A stretch of DNA of 12,219 bases, from NCBI GenBank assembly GCA_001593845.1, contig LUCF01000010.1, positions 1 to 12,219 on the forward strand. Reading direction: 5' to 3'. A program made the position numbers and the translations under genes. Positions 1 through 7,820 of this stretch are shown piece by piece. The notes under the pieces were generated by a model. The model was not told where the DNA came from. It worked only from the letters and a program-made list of their open reading frames with translations, and searched no databases. The stretch is from Candidatus Bathyarchaeota archaeon B63 (GTDB lineage: Archaea; Thermoproteota; Bathyarchaeia; Bathyarchaeales; DTEX01). Every line of letters starts with the position of its first letter. Within the stretch, counting starts at the first letter, position 1.

Positions 1-554
1 GGGATGGGCTGACGGTCGTCTGGGAGACTCGGGGCCCCTCATGGGAGGAGGATGATGCGCGGGAGAGGCTGAGGAGCCTTCTGGAAAGCCTGGATGTCCC
101 GCACGTAACTGACCCCTTCAGGTCCCTCCCGGTCTATTCGGGGCCGATCGCGTATCTGAGGCTGCATGGGAGGGGGCCGAGGATGTACTATTACCAGTAC
201 ACGGATGAGGAATTGAAGGAGCTACACGGCATCGTGAGGTCGCTTGAGGAGGATGGAAGGGATGTCTACGTGCTATTCAATAACCTCTCCATGTTCGAGG
301 ATGCGATCCGCTTCCTCAGATTCACAGAGACTGGGAGCTTCCCGCCCCTAGCCCTCAGGGGGATAGACTCAGTCACCGGCCTAATCAGCCGGATGAGGTA
401 CCCAGCCACGAAGGCGGAGATCCTCAGGAGGGTTGGGTGGAGGCTAGTGGAGGTGGAGGGACGTGGGCAGCTCCGGCTTGAGCAGTTGCTCTGTGGGCTG
501 CCCCAGAGAAGGTACGGAAGCCCGGAGGAGGTGCTGAGGGCTGCTGGCTTGTGA
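1..554 (+). CDS. DUF72 (YecE-like) family protein, 5'-truncated
   Basis: The reading frame is open from base 3 of the window, so the true start lies upstream and about 183 C-terminal residues are visible. The segment YLRLHGRG followed by YYQYTDEELKEL and then VYVLFNN is the characteristic C-terminal half of DUF72 proteins, a TIM-barrel family that usually reads 'R.HGR...Y.Y..EEL' and 'V.VFFNN'. After that core, a roughly 60-residue tail (PATKAEILRRVGW, then a LEQLL..LP segment and a final SPEEVL) matches the extra C-terminal module seen in archaeal DUF72 members. The biochemical role of the family is not established; a nuclease or metal-dependent function has been suggested from fold only. 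An ATG at 183 is an internal Met, because strong family similarity continues upstream of it. The gene ends 2 nt from the stop of the convergent carB. Confidence 0.85.
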   Translation, partial: DGLTVVWETRGPSWEEDDARERLRSLLESLDVPHVTDPFRSLPVYSGPIAYLRLHGRGPRMYYYQYTDEELKELHGIVRSLEEDGRDVYVLFNNLSMFEDAIRFLRFTETGSFPPLALRGIDSVTGLISRMRYPATKAEILRRVGWRLVEVEGRGQLRLEQLLCGLPQRRYGSPEEVLRAAGL

Positions 555-556
555 TG

Positions 557-3500
557 TTACCAGAGCTTGAATGGCAGGCTGTCCATGTACTCGTTGAGCG
601 ACTTGATGACCGCCTCGCTTGTTGATCTGTACTTCATCGCTCTGACGAGGGCTGAGGCCAGCTCAATCGTCGTGACGACGGGTATGTTGAACTCCACGGC
701 GAGCCTCCGGATGATGTACTCGTCCCTCCAGATCTCATCCTTCTCCCCGCCTGAGTTGTTAGAGGGTATGTTGATGACGAGGTCTATCTTCCTGTTCATT
801 AGGTAATCCAGGATGTTAGGCTTCTTCCCGGGCTCCTTCACCTTATGCAGGAGGGTGATGGAGTTCAAGCCGGCCTTTCTGAAGGCATCCGCCGTATGCT
901 CAGTCGCGTATATCTTGAACCCCAACTCCCGGAGGGTCCTAGCGAGTGGGACGATCTCCTTCTTCATCCGCTCTCCGCCTACGGTGATCAGGACGGAGCT
1001 CCCGTCCCTGGGGAGCTCGAACTCCGCGGAGAGCAGGGCCTTAAGGAAGGCATCAGCGAAGTTCTCCCCTAGGCAGGCGGCCTCCCCCGCGCTGAGCATC
1101 TCCACCCCAAGAATCGGATCCGCCCCGGTCAGACGCATGAAGCTGAACTGGGGAACCTTGACTCCCACATGCGGGATTGGGGGGAGCTCCGGTATGCCCA
1201 GCTCCTTAAGCTTCTTTCCCAGCATAACGGCTGTGGAGACCTCGATGAGGTTCACGCCTCTGGTCTTGCTCACGTAGGGGAGTGACCTGGAGGCTCTTAG
1301 GTTACACTCGATGACTGAGACCTCACCGTCCTTTACGAGGTACTGGATGTTGAATGGGCCCCTTATCTTAAGGGCCCGGGCTATCGCCCGCGTGTAATCC
1401 TCTATTCTCTTCACCGTCTCGCTGCTGAGGGTCTGAGGTGGGATGCTCATGACGGCGTCCCCGCTGTGCACGCCGGCTTGTTCTATGTGCTCGATGACTG
1501 CGCCGATGAGCGTCTCCTCCCCATCTGAGACCCCGTCCACCTCAACCTCCTTCGCTCCCTCAACGAACTTTGAGATGACGACCGGGTGCTCAGGGGAGAC
1601 TCTCGCTGCGAGCTCCAGGTAGTCCCTCAGCTCCGCCCTGTTACGTGCAACCCTCATCGCGTATCCTGAGAGGACGTAGCTCGGCCTTATGAGGACCGGG
1701 TATCCTATCTCCTCCGCGAATCTCTCAGCATCCTCAATCGTCGTTAGCTTGCTCCATTCAGGCTGGGGTATCCCAAGCCTGTCTAGGAGGGCGCTGAATT
1801 TAGATCGGTCCTCAGCGAGGTCTATGCTCCTGCTCGAGGTTCCAAGCAGCCTCACCCCCGCCCTGCTCAGCTTCAATGCGAGGTTATTCGGGATCTGCCC
1901 GCCTACGCTAACGATGACCCCGTTCGGCCTCTCCTTCTCGTAGATGTCGAGCACCCTCTCGAGGGTCAGCTCCTCGAAGTAGAGCTTATCGGAGATGTCA
2001 TAGTCAGTCGAGACCGTCTCGGGGTTATAATTCACCATTATAGCCTCGTCTATGCCCCTCCTCTTCAGGGCCCAGATCGTGTTCACCCCGCTCCAGTCGA
2101 ATTCGACGCTGGAGCCTATTCTGAAGACGCCGGCGCCCAGCACCATGACCTTCCTCTCGGCGCCCTCGAAGCTCACGTCGTCCTCATCCCCGCTGTATGT
2201 GACGTACAGATAATTCGTCTTAGCCGGCCACTCCGCAGCCAACGTATCGATCTGCTTAACGACCGGGATTATGCCATGCCTCTTCCTGAGCCTCCTTATC
2301 TCCATCTCATCCTTCCCTAAGCACTTCGCGATCTGGGCGTCTGAGAACCCAAGCCTCTTCGCCTCCCTGATTATCTCCGCCGCGTCCTCCCCGTCCAGGC
2401 TGAGGGCCCGAAGCCTCCTCTCCATCTCGACGATGTTCCTTATCTTATAGAGGAACCAGCAGTCAACCCCGCTTAGCTCATAGATCTTCTCGATTGGGAC
2501 CCCCATCTTCATGGCCTTAACTATCTTGAAGAGCCGCTCATCAGTGGGGTTCTCCAGATTATCGAGTATAGACTCTAGGGATTCAGGTTCATCGTCATCC
2601 CCGACGAGCCCCGTTCTCCCTATGTCGAGCATCCGAACGGCCTTCTGGAGGGCCTCCTCGAATGTCCGGCCGATCGCCATGACCTCCCCAACCGACTTCA
2701 TCTGAGGCCCAAGATGGGGGTCTACATTCCTGAACTTCCGGAGGTCCCACCTCGGGATCTTCACGACCAAGTAATCGAGCGCCGGCTCGAAGCAGGCCGT
2801 CGTTATCCCCGTGACCTTATTGATCAGCTCTGGGAGGAGATAGCCGATAGCTAGCTTCGCCGCTATGTAAGCGAGCGGGTAACCAGTCGCCTTGCTGGCG
2901 AGGGCTGAGCTCCTAGACATCCTCGCATTTATCTCTATGGCCCGGAACTCCTCGGAGCTCGGGTGGAGGGCCCACTGTATATTGCATTCCCCTACTATGC
3001 CGAGGCTCTGGACGGCCTTTATCGATCCCGACCGGATGAGGTGATACTCACGGTTCGTCAGGGTCTGGGAGGGCGCAACGACTATTGAGTCTCCTGTGTG
3101 GACGCCCATGGGATCGAAGTTCTCCATGTTACAGACCGTCAGGCAGTTATCCTCGTAGTCCCTCATGACCTCGTACTCGACTTCCTTCCATTTCCCAATG
3201 TACTCCTCGACGAGGACCTGGGTTATCATGCTCTGAGCGAGGGCCCGGCTGACCATCCCCCGCAGCTCATCCCTGCTCCTGGCTATCCCTGAGCCCTTAC
3301 CCCCGAGGGTATATGCAACCCTGAGGATGACTGGAAAGCCGAGGTCCTCCGCTATGCTTAGGGCCTCCTCAACGGATGTCGCCGACCTGCTTCTGGGCAC
3401 GGGTATCCCCGCCCTGATCATCGCCCTTCTGAATAGCTCCCTGTCCTCGGTCTCCTCTATCGCCCTTATGGGGGTTCCCAGAACCTTCACATCGTATTTC

Positions 3501-3826
3501 TCCAGGATCCCGCTCTTCGCGAGCTGGACGCCGCAGTTCAGGGCGGTCTGCCCGCCGAAGCCGAGGAGGATGCCGTCAGGCCTTTCCCTCCGGATGACCT
3601 TCTCGACGTATTCAGGCGTTACCGGCAATAGGTAAACCTTCCCCGCTAGTCTCGGGTCGGTCTGTATCGTCGCTATGTTCGGGTTTATGAGGACCGTCTC
3701 GATCTTCTCCTCCCTTAGGGCCTTGAGGCATTGGCTTCCCGAATAGTCGAACTCGGCTGCCTCCCCTATCTTTATCGGGCCGCTCCCGAGGATTACGACC
3801 TTCCGCACCCACTCGAACTTCGGCAT
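557..3826 (-). CDS. carB: Carbamoyl-phosphate synthase large chain
   Basis: This is the synthetase subunit of glutamine-dependent carbamoyl-phosphate synthase, which uses ammonia channelled from CarA, bicarbonate and two ATP to feed arginine and pyrimidine synthesis. From the ATG at 3826 it is 1089 aa, close to the usual 1060-1080. Two homologous ATP-grasp halves are visible: the first opens with KVVILGSGPIKIGEAAEFDYSG (about residues 9-30) and has VHTGDSI and the INARMSRSSALASKATGYPLA block near residue 300. The second opens with KVMVLGAGVFRIGSSVEFDWSG (about 559-580) and has VHSGDAVMSIPPQTL and a CNLRASRSLPYVSKT block. An oligomerisation segment lies between them (about 410-555). A C-terminal MGS-like allosteric domain (about 943-1089, ITVGG..., INIPSN) is the usual site for effectors. 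The frame stays open to 3907, but those 27 codons lie inside carA and are not family-like. The ATG at 3826 has GGTGAGGGAG just upstream, 5 nt after the carA stop. It is the last gene of the operon. Confidence 0.97.
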   Translation of the reverse strand: MPKFEWVRKVVILGSGPIKIGEAAEFDYSGSQCLKALREEKIETVLINPNIATIQTDPRLAGKVYLLPVTPEYVEKVIRRERPDGILLGFGGQTALNCGVQLAKSGILEKYDVKVLGTPIRAIEETEDRELFRRAMIRAGIPVPRSRSATSVEEALSIAEDLGFPVILRVAYTLGGKGSGIARSRDELRGMVSRALAQSMITQVLVEEYIGKWKEVEYEVMRDYEDNCLTVCNMENFDPMGVHTGDSIVVAPSQTLTNREYHLIRSGSIKAVQSLGIVGECNIQWALHPSSEEFRAIEINARMSRSSALASKATGYPLAYIAAKLAIGYLLPELINKVTGITTACFEPALDYLVVKIPRWDLRKFRNVDPHLGPQMKSVGEVMAIGRTFEEALQKAVRMLDIGRTGLVGDDDEPESLESILDNLENPTDERLFKIVKAMKMGVPIEKIYELSGVDCWFLYKIRNIVEMERRLRALSLDGEDAAEIIREAKRLGFSDAQIAKCLGKDEMEIRRLRKRHGIIPVVKQIDTLAAEWPAKTNYLYVTYSGDEDDVSFEGAERKVMVLGAGVFRIGSSVEFDWSGVNTIWALKRRGIDEAIMVNYNPETVSTDYDISDKLYFEELTLERVLDIYEKERPNGVIVSVGGQIPNNLALKLSRAGVRLLGTSSRSIDLAEDRSKFSALLDRLGIPQPEWSKLTTIEDAERFAEEIGYPVLIRPSYVLSGYAMRVARNRAELRDYLELAARVSPEHPVVISKFVEGAKEVEVDGVSDGEETLIGAVIEHIEQAGVHSGDAVMSIPPQTLSSETVKRIEDYTRAIARALKIRGPFNIQYLVKDGEVSVIECNLRASRSLPYVSKTRGVNLIEVSTAVMLGKKLKELGIPELPPIPHVGVKVPQFSFMRLTGADPILGVEMLSAGEAACLGENFADAFLKALLSAEFELPRDGSSVLITVGGERMKKEIVPLARTLRELGFKIYATEHTADAFRKAGLNSITLLHKVKEPGKKPNILDYLMNRKIDLVINIPSNNSGGEKDEIWRDEYIIRRLAVEFNIPVVTTIELASALVRAMKYRSTSEAVIKSLNEYMDSLPFKLW

Positions 3827-3837
3827 CTCCCTCACCC
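3827..3837 (-). promoter_or_regulatory. carB ribosome binding site overlapping carA stop
   Basis: On the minus strand the sequence GGGTGAGGGAG directly precedes the carB ATG. The GGTGA core matches the archaeal 16S rRNA 3' end and contains the carA TGA stop codon. This supports translational coupling of CarA and CarB, which are needed in equal amounts, and it decides the carB start at 3826 over the longer open frame. Confidence 0.7.
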
Positions 3838-4977
3838 AATCTTCTCCATGAACAGGTCGAAGAGGAACTCCGTATCGTAAGGCCCAGGGGAGGCCTCTGG
3901 ATGCCACTGGACTGCGAATGACCCGCCGCTCCTATGCCTGATCCCCTCAACCGTCCTGTCATTAGCGTTTATGAACCACACCTTTAGATCCGTCCCCTTC
4001 AGCGAGTCTGGATCCGTAGCGTACCCATGATTCTGAGTCGTGATGTAGCATCTCCCGGTCTCAAGGTCATAGGCCGGCTGATTCTGAGACCTATGCCCAT
4101 ACTTCAGCTTGTACGTGTCCCCTCCGAGGGCCAGGGAGATCACCTGGTTTCCGAGGCAGATCCCCATAACTGGGATTCCATCCCCTATCAGGGAGGCAGT
4201 AGCGTCAAAGATCTCCCCCGCCATCCTCTTCGGGTCCCCGGGGCCGTTGCTGATCAAGACCCCGTCAGGCCCGTACTCCATGATCTCGTCAGCTGCGAAG
4301 TCGTAGGAAACACGGATGACCTCCACTCCGCGTTTAAGGAGGCACCTTATTATGCCCGCCTTCACCCCGCAGTCGACGAGGACTACCCTTCTCCTCCCCC
4401 CAGTCTCGTAGTGGATGGGCTCCGATATCGTGACCTCCCTGACCAGGTCCCTCAAGTTCGGGTCTGGGATGTGCCTCGACTCCCCCAGCAGCCCATCCAG
4501 GTCCGGCTCGCATCCAGCCTCGTAGACCTCCAGTATACCGAGCATGACGCCCTTTTCCCGGAGCTTCTTCGTCAGCCTCCTCGTATCTATGCCGCAGATC
4601 CCCGGGATCCCCTCGCTTCTGAGCCACTCATCAAGCGTCCTCTCAGAGGCCCAGTGATAAGGCTCTAAGCAGAGCTCCTGGATCACAAGTCCTGTTACCT
4701 TGATCCCTATAGACTCGAAGAAGATTGGAACCCCGAACCTGTCGCATCTGTACGCTGGGACGCCGTAATTCCCTATGAGCGGATAGGTCAGGGTTAGAAT
4801 CTGTCCATGATAGGAGGGGTCAGTAAGCGACTCTGGATAGCCGACCATGGATGTTGAGAAGACAACCTCACCCGTGACCTTTCCCGTAGCCCCGAAGCCG
4901 CTGCCGAGGAAAATGGTTCCATCTTCCAGAACAAGCGCGGCCTTCCTGGCTTCCCAAGGGCTACTTTTATGTCCCAA
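3832..4977 (-). CDS. carA: Carbamoyl-phosphate synthase small chain (glutamine amidotransferase)
   Basis: CarA hydrolyses glutamine and passes ammonia to CarB. The N-terminal CPSase small-chain domain starts with ALVLEDGT and includes FSTSMVGYPESLTDPSY and the ICGIDTRRLT block (about residues 12-145). The C-terminal class I amidotransferase domain carries the nucleophile Cys in MGICLGNQ (about Cys274), plus QNHGYA and the His-x-Glu pair in QWHPEAS (about His359, Glu361), so the catalytic triad is intact. No ATG or GTG is available at the N-terminus. I choose the TTG at 4977 (381 aa), because GAGGAGG lies about 5 nt upstream; a TTG at 4995 would add six residues but has no such site. The gene lies 33 nt after argH (15 nt for the longer form) and 5 nt before carB, within one operon. 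Confidence 0.95.
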   Translation of the reverse strand: MGHKSSPWEARKAALVLEDGTIFLGSGFGATGKVTGEVVFSTSMVGYPESLTDPSYHGQILTLTYPLIGNYGVPAYRCDRFGVPIFFESIGIKVTGLVIQELCLEPYHWASERTLDEWLRSEGIPGICGIDTRRLTKKLREKGVMLGILEVYEAGCEPDLDGLLGESRHIPDPNLRDLVREVTISEPIHYETGGRRRVVLVDCGVKAGIIRCLLKRGVEVIRVSYDFAADEIMEYGPDGVLISNGPGDPKRMAGEIFDATASLIGDGIPVMGICLGNQVISLALGGDTYKLKYGHRSQNQPAYDLETGRCYITTQNHGYATDPDSLKGTDLKVWFINANDRTVEGIRHRSGGSFAVQWHPEASPGPYDTEFLFDLFMEKIG

Positions 4978-4981
4978 ACGA

Positions 4982-4989
4982 CCCTCCTC
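4982..4989 (-). promoter_or_regulatory. carA ribosome binding site (supports TTG start at 4977)
   Basis: Minus-strand GAGGAGGG sits 4-5 nt before the TTG at 4977. It falls inside the coding sequence if the alternative TTG at 4995 were used, which argues for the shorter CarA. Confidence 0.5.
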
Positions 4990-5010
4990 AAGCAATTGAG
5001 CAACCCCAAT

Positions 5011-6510
5011 TTAAGCATTACGGTTTGTTACGGAGGCATACCTGATTATCCTCTCAGCCTCCGCATTCAGCCTCGCCTCAGCTGACTTCAGCCTCTCAAT
5101 TCTCCGGCTGACCCACTCTCTCGAGCAGGCTAGGAGCCTCCTACGCTCCTTCAGCATCCCCTCCGCCTCCCTCCTGGATGGGCCTCCCATGACGCTGCAT
5201 GACTCGACGCATCTCGAAAGATCGACTATGCGCATGATCTCCTCCCCATCCACCTTCAACGGCGACCCGAGGATCTCCAAGGCGGCCTCCTCCAGAACCT
5301 CCGGCGTGAGGTCCCTCAGGGCCTTCCCTCCCCCAATCAGCCTCTTCACTGCTGAGCCGACTATCCTGTGGGCCGTTCTGAAGGGAACCCCATGATCTCG
5401 GAAGAGCATGTTAGCCAGCTCCGTCGCGGCTAGGAAGGAGAGCTCAGGCCTCGTCTCAGCTACGGATCGCACCTTCAAGTTCAGAACAACATCGGCCAGC
5501 ATCCTCAGGCACCACGTAGCCGTCTCAGCCGCTGCCCAAAGCCTCGGAGTAGCCTCCTGGAAGTCTAGGTTGTAGCCCGTCGGCAGAGCCTTCAGGACGG
5601 CGGCTGAGGCTGCGAAGTCCCCTATAATCAGGCCCATCCTTGCGCGGATGACCTCTAGGACATCTGGGTTCTTCTTCTGGGGCATTATGCTGCTCGTGAA
5701 GGCGTATTCGTCTGGGAGCTCAACAACCCCGAACTCCCAGGTGCTGTAGACCACGAGGTCCTCAGCGATCCTACTCAGGTCAACGGCTAGGACTGAGAGG
5801 ACGGCCAAGGCCTCCAGCAGGAAGTCCCTGCTCGATACGGCGTCCAGGGAGTTTTCGAGAACACCATCGAACCCGAGCAGCTCAGCGACCCTCCCCCGGC
5901 TTATGGGGAAGCTCGTCGTGGCTAGGGCCCCAGCTCCCATCGGGCACTCGTTAACACGGCTGTACGCCTCCCTGAGCCGTTCTAGGCTTCTCTGAAGAGC
6001 ATCGAACTGCGCGATGAAGTAATGCGCCGTTGTTATCGGCTGAGCTGGCTGCAGGTGAGTATACCCAACCATGATCGTCTCCACGCCGTCCTCAGCCTTT
6101 CGGATCAAGGCCTCCTGGAGGCCGATCACAGCCTCTGCTGTTCTGAGGATCTCCTCTCGGAGCTTCATCCTTATCGCTGTTGAGACCTGGTCATTCCGGC
6201 TCTTAGCGAGGTTTAGGTTCCCGCCGACCTCAGGCCCAACCTCCTTGATGACCTGCTCCTCTACGGCTACGTGGGCATCCTCATCTTCAGGCTTCAACTC
6301 GACCTTCTCGTCTAGCCCAGTCAGGGCCTTGAGTATCCTTCCTCCCTCTTCGCTGCTTATTATTCCGGATTCGACGAGCATGACGATGTGAGCCCTATTT
6401 ATGTCGACTATCTGCTTCAGTATCTTCTCATCATCCTTCGCGGAGGAGACGAACCGTACGACGTCCCTCCTCGCTGGTCCCAGCCTTCCCTTCCTGAGAA
6501 GATCAGACAC
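5011..6510 (-). CDS. argH: Argininosuccinate lyase
   Basis: ArgH splits argininosuccinate into arginine and fumarate, the last step of arginine synthesis; it works as a tetramer with active sites built from several subunits. Family motifs are all present: NLAKSRNDQV (about 100-109), the YTHLQPAQP block with His152, and the superfamily signature SSIMPQKKNPD (about 273-283), whose Ser pair supplies the catalytic serine on the mobile loop. At 499 aa it is somewhat longer than the usual 450-480; the excess is mostly the charged helical C-terminus (LKERRRLL..., RLNAEAERII). The start is a GTG at 6510, overlapping the argG stop by 8 nt, with AGGAG about 10 nt upstream. The tight overlap implies co-translation with ArgG, the preceding step. 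Confidence 0.97.
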   Translation of the reverse strand: MSDLLRKGRLGPARRDVVRFVSSAKDDEKILKQIVDINRAHIVMLVESGIISSEEGGRILKALTGLDEKVELKPEDEDAHVAVEEQVIKEVGPEVGGNLNLAKSRNDQVSTAIRMKLREEILRTAEAVIGLQEALIRKAEDGVETIMVGYTHLQPAQPITTAHYFIAQFDALQRSLERLREAYSRVNECPMGAGALATTSFPISRGRVAELLGFDGVLENSLDAVSSRDFLLEALAVLSVLAVDLSRIAEDLVVYSTWEFGVVELPDEYAFTSSIMPQKKNPDVLEVIRARMGLIIGDFAASAAVLKALPTGYNLDFQEATPRLWAAAETATWCLRMLADVVLNLKVRSVAETRPELSFLAATELANMLFRDHGVPFRTAHRIVGSAVKRLIGGGKALRDLTPEVLEEAALEILGSPLKVDGEEIMRIVDLSRCVESCSVMGGPSRREAEGMLKERRRLLACSREWVSRRIERLKSAEARLNAEAERIIRYASVTNRNA

Positions 6511-7714
6511 CGGCCTTTTCTCCTATCCTCTTTAGTGCATTCGCTATCCTCGTCTGGAGGCCCCAGAGCTCAATGAACCCCGCTGAGGAGGACTGGTCGA
6601 ATGTTGACTCTATATCGTACGTGGCGAGGTCAAGGTCATAGAGCGAGAATGGGGACGACCGGCCTACAACGTGGAGGGCGCCCTTGTAGAGCTTCACCCT
6701 AACCTCGCCGCATACCCTCCTCTCAGCCTCATCGATGAAGGCGTCGAGGTCCATCCTCAACGGGTCCATCCAGAGGCCCGTGTAGACGAGGATGCTCCAG
6801 AGGCCGTCGACCTGCTGCTTGAAGTAGACCTCATGCCTCGTAAGCACGAGCTTCTCTAAGTCCCTATGAGCCTCGATTATGACCGTTGCCGCCGGGCACT
6901 CATAGATCTCCCTCGACTTTATCCCCACAAGCCTATCCTCCATGTGGTCTATGCGGCCTACCCCATGCTTCCCAGCTAGGCTATTCAGCGCCTCGATGAG
7001 GCTGACGGGGCTCATCTCCTCCCCATTCAGGGCGATGGGGACGCCCTCCTCAAACCTTATGGTCAGATACTCAGGCTTATCCGGGGCCTTCTCAGGCGGG
7101 ACCGTCCACTCATAGACCTCCTCCGGAGGCTCAACGTCCGGGTGCTCCAGCACCCCGCACTCAACCGATCTGCCCCAGAGGTTCTGATCCACGCTGTAGG
7201 GCTTATCGACATCCACTGGGACCGGTATGCCGTTCTCCTCCGCGAATTTTATCTCAGCATCCCTAGTCATGTTCCACTCCCTAACGGGAGCTATGACATC
7301 TATCTCAGGGGCCAACGCCCTAGCGGAGACCTCTATCCTCACCTGGTCATTACCCTTCCCGGTGCATCCATGCGCAATCGCATCTGCGCCTTCCTTCTCC
7401 GCAACCTCGACGAGCTTCTCGGCTATCAAGGGCCTAGAGAGCGCCGTGCTCACTGGGTACTTCCCCTCGTAGAGCGCGTTCGCCTTTATGGCTGGGAAGA
7501 CGTATTTCCTAGCGAACTCATCCTTCGCGTCTATTGAGTAGTGCTTTATGGCCCCGAGGCTTTCCGCCTTCTCCCCTATCGCCTTGAGGTCCTCCCTCTG
7601 ACCAACATCAAGGGTGACCGTTATCACCTCAGCCTCGTATTTCTGTTGAAGCCACTTTAGCAGGACCGAAGTGTCCAGTCCGCCTGAGTACGCGAGCACT
7701 ATCTTCTTCGTCAA
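6503..7714 (-). CDS. argG: Argininosuccinate synthase
   Basis: ArgG joins citrulline and aspartate using ATP (giving AMP and PPi) to form argininosuccinate. The N-terminal PP-loop YSGGLDTS lies at residues 9-16. Further hallmarks are YEGKYPVSTALSRPLI (82-97), HGCTGKGNDQVR (115-126) and KPYSVDQNLWGRSVE (171-185). Its 403 aa is normal for the family. The start must be the TTG at 7714, or a less likely GTG five codons in, because an in-frame TGA lies immediately upstream. It is the first gene of the argG-argH-carA-carB unit and is transcribed away from the ACT-domain gene across a 100-nt gap holding a TATA box. A shared regulation of arginine and carbamoyl-phosphate synthesis follows from the layout. 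Confidence 0.98.
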   Translation of the reverse strand: MTKKIVLAYSGGLDTSVLLKWLQQKYEAEVITVTLDVGQREDLKAIGEKAESLGAIKHYSIDAKDEFARKYVFPAIKANALYEGKYPVSTALSRPLIAEKLVEVAEKEGADAIAHGCTGKGNDQVRIEVSARALAPEIDVIAPVREWNMTRDAEIKFAEENGIPVPVDVDKPYSVDQNLWGRSVECGVLEHPDVEPPEEVYEWTVPPEKAPDKPEYLTIRFEEGVPIALNGEEMSPVSLIEALNSLAGKHGVGRIDHMEDRLVGIKSREIYECPAATVIIEAHRDLEKLVLTRHEVYFKQQVDGLWSILVYTGLWMDPLRMDLDAFIDEAERRVCGEVRVKLYKGALHVVGRSSPFSLYDLDLATYDIESTFDQSSSAGFIELWGLQTRIANALKRIGEKAGV

Positions 7715-7760
7715 TCATCCCATCCCCTGGGCTCATTTCCATTCAAAGAGAACGAAAACG

Positions 7761-7768
7761 TTATATAT
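7761..7768. promoter_or_regulatory. Near-symmetric TATA box of the argG / ACT-gene divergent promoter
   Basis: TTATATAT (plus strand) reads ATATATAA on the minus strand, so one element can serve as archaeal TATA box in both directions. A-rich BRE-like sequence flanks it on each side (CGAAAACG before it on plus; CCAAAAAGG before it on minus). With a TATA-to-start distance of about 25 nt, expected transcript starts are near 7790 (+) and 7740 (-), leaving similar leaders of about 25 nt before the TTG starts at 7815 and 7714. Seen: the box and its spacing. Inferred: bidirectional use. No other TATA-like sequence of this quality is present in the gap. Confidence 0.65.
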
Positions 7769-7773
7769 CCTTT

Positions 7774-7781
7774 TTGGCCAA
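7774..7781. repeat. 8-bp perfect palindrome next to the shared TATA box
   Basis: TTGGCCAA is a perfect palindrome starting 6 bp after the TATA box. It covers the BRE side of the argG promoter and the stretch between TATA and start site of the ACT gene, a position where a bound repressor could block both. It is short and could be chance. Confidence 0.3.
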
Positions 7782-7806
7782 GCTATGTCGAATTTCAGTT
7801 AGAAGT

Positions 7807-7820
7807 GACCAGAATTGGTC
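7807..7820. repeat. Inverted repeat spanning the ACT-gene start codon
   Basis: GACCA-GAAT-TGGTC is a perfect 5-bp inverted repeat with a 4-nt spacer, and the TTG start codon (7815-7817) lies across the spacer and right arm. It could be an operator for autoregulation or a small RNA hairpin limiting initiation. Arms are short, so chance is possible. Confidence 0.35.

Noticed and set aside
3827..3907. N-terminal extension of CarB by 27 residues inside carA
   Set aside because: The extra residues do not resemble CarB, they overlap carA out of frame, and the ATG at 3826 has a strong GGTGAGGGAG site.
4027..4668. 213-codon plus-strand open frame antisense to carA
   Set aside because: It is a composition shadow of carA with no recognisable domain. 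The same applies to the other antisense frames within carB, argH, argG, the TIM-barrel gene and the dehydratase.
5008..5016. TATA-like GCTTAAATT before carA on the minus strand (internal promoter)
   Set aside because: It is a weak match inside the argH stop region; the tight spacing favours a single operon transcript, and there is no supporting BRE.
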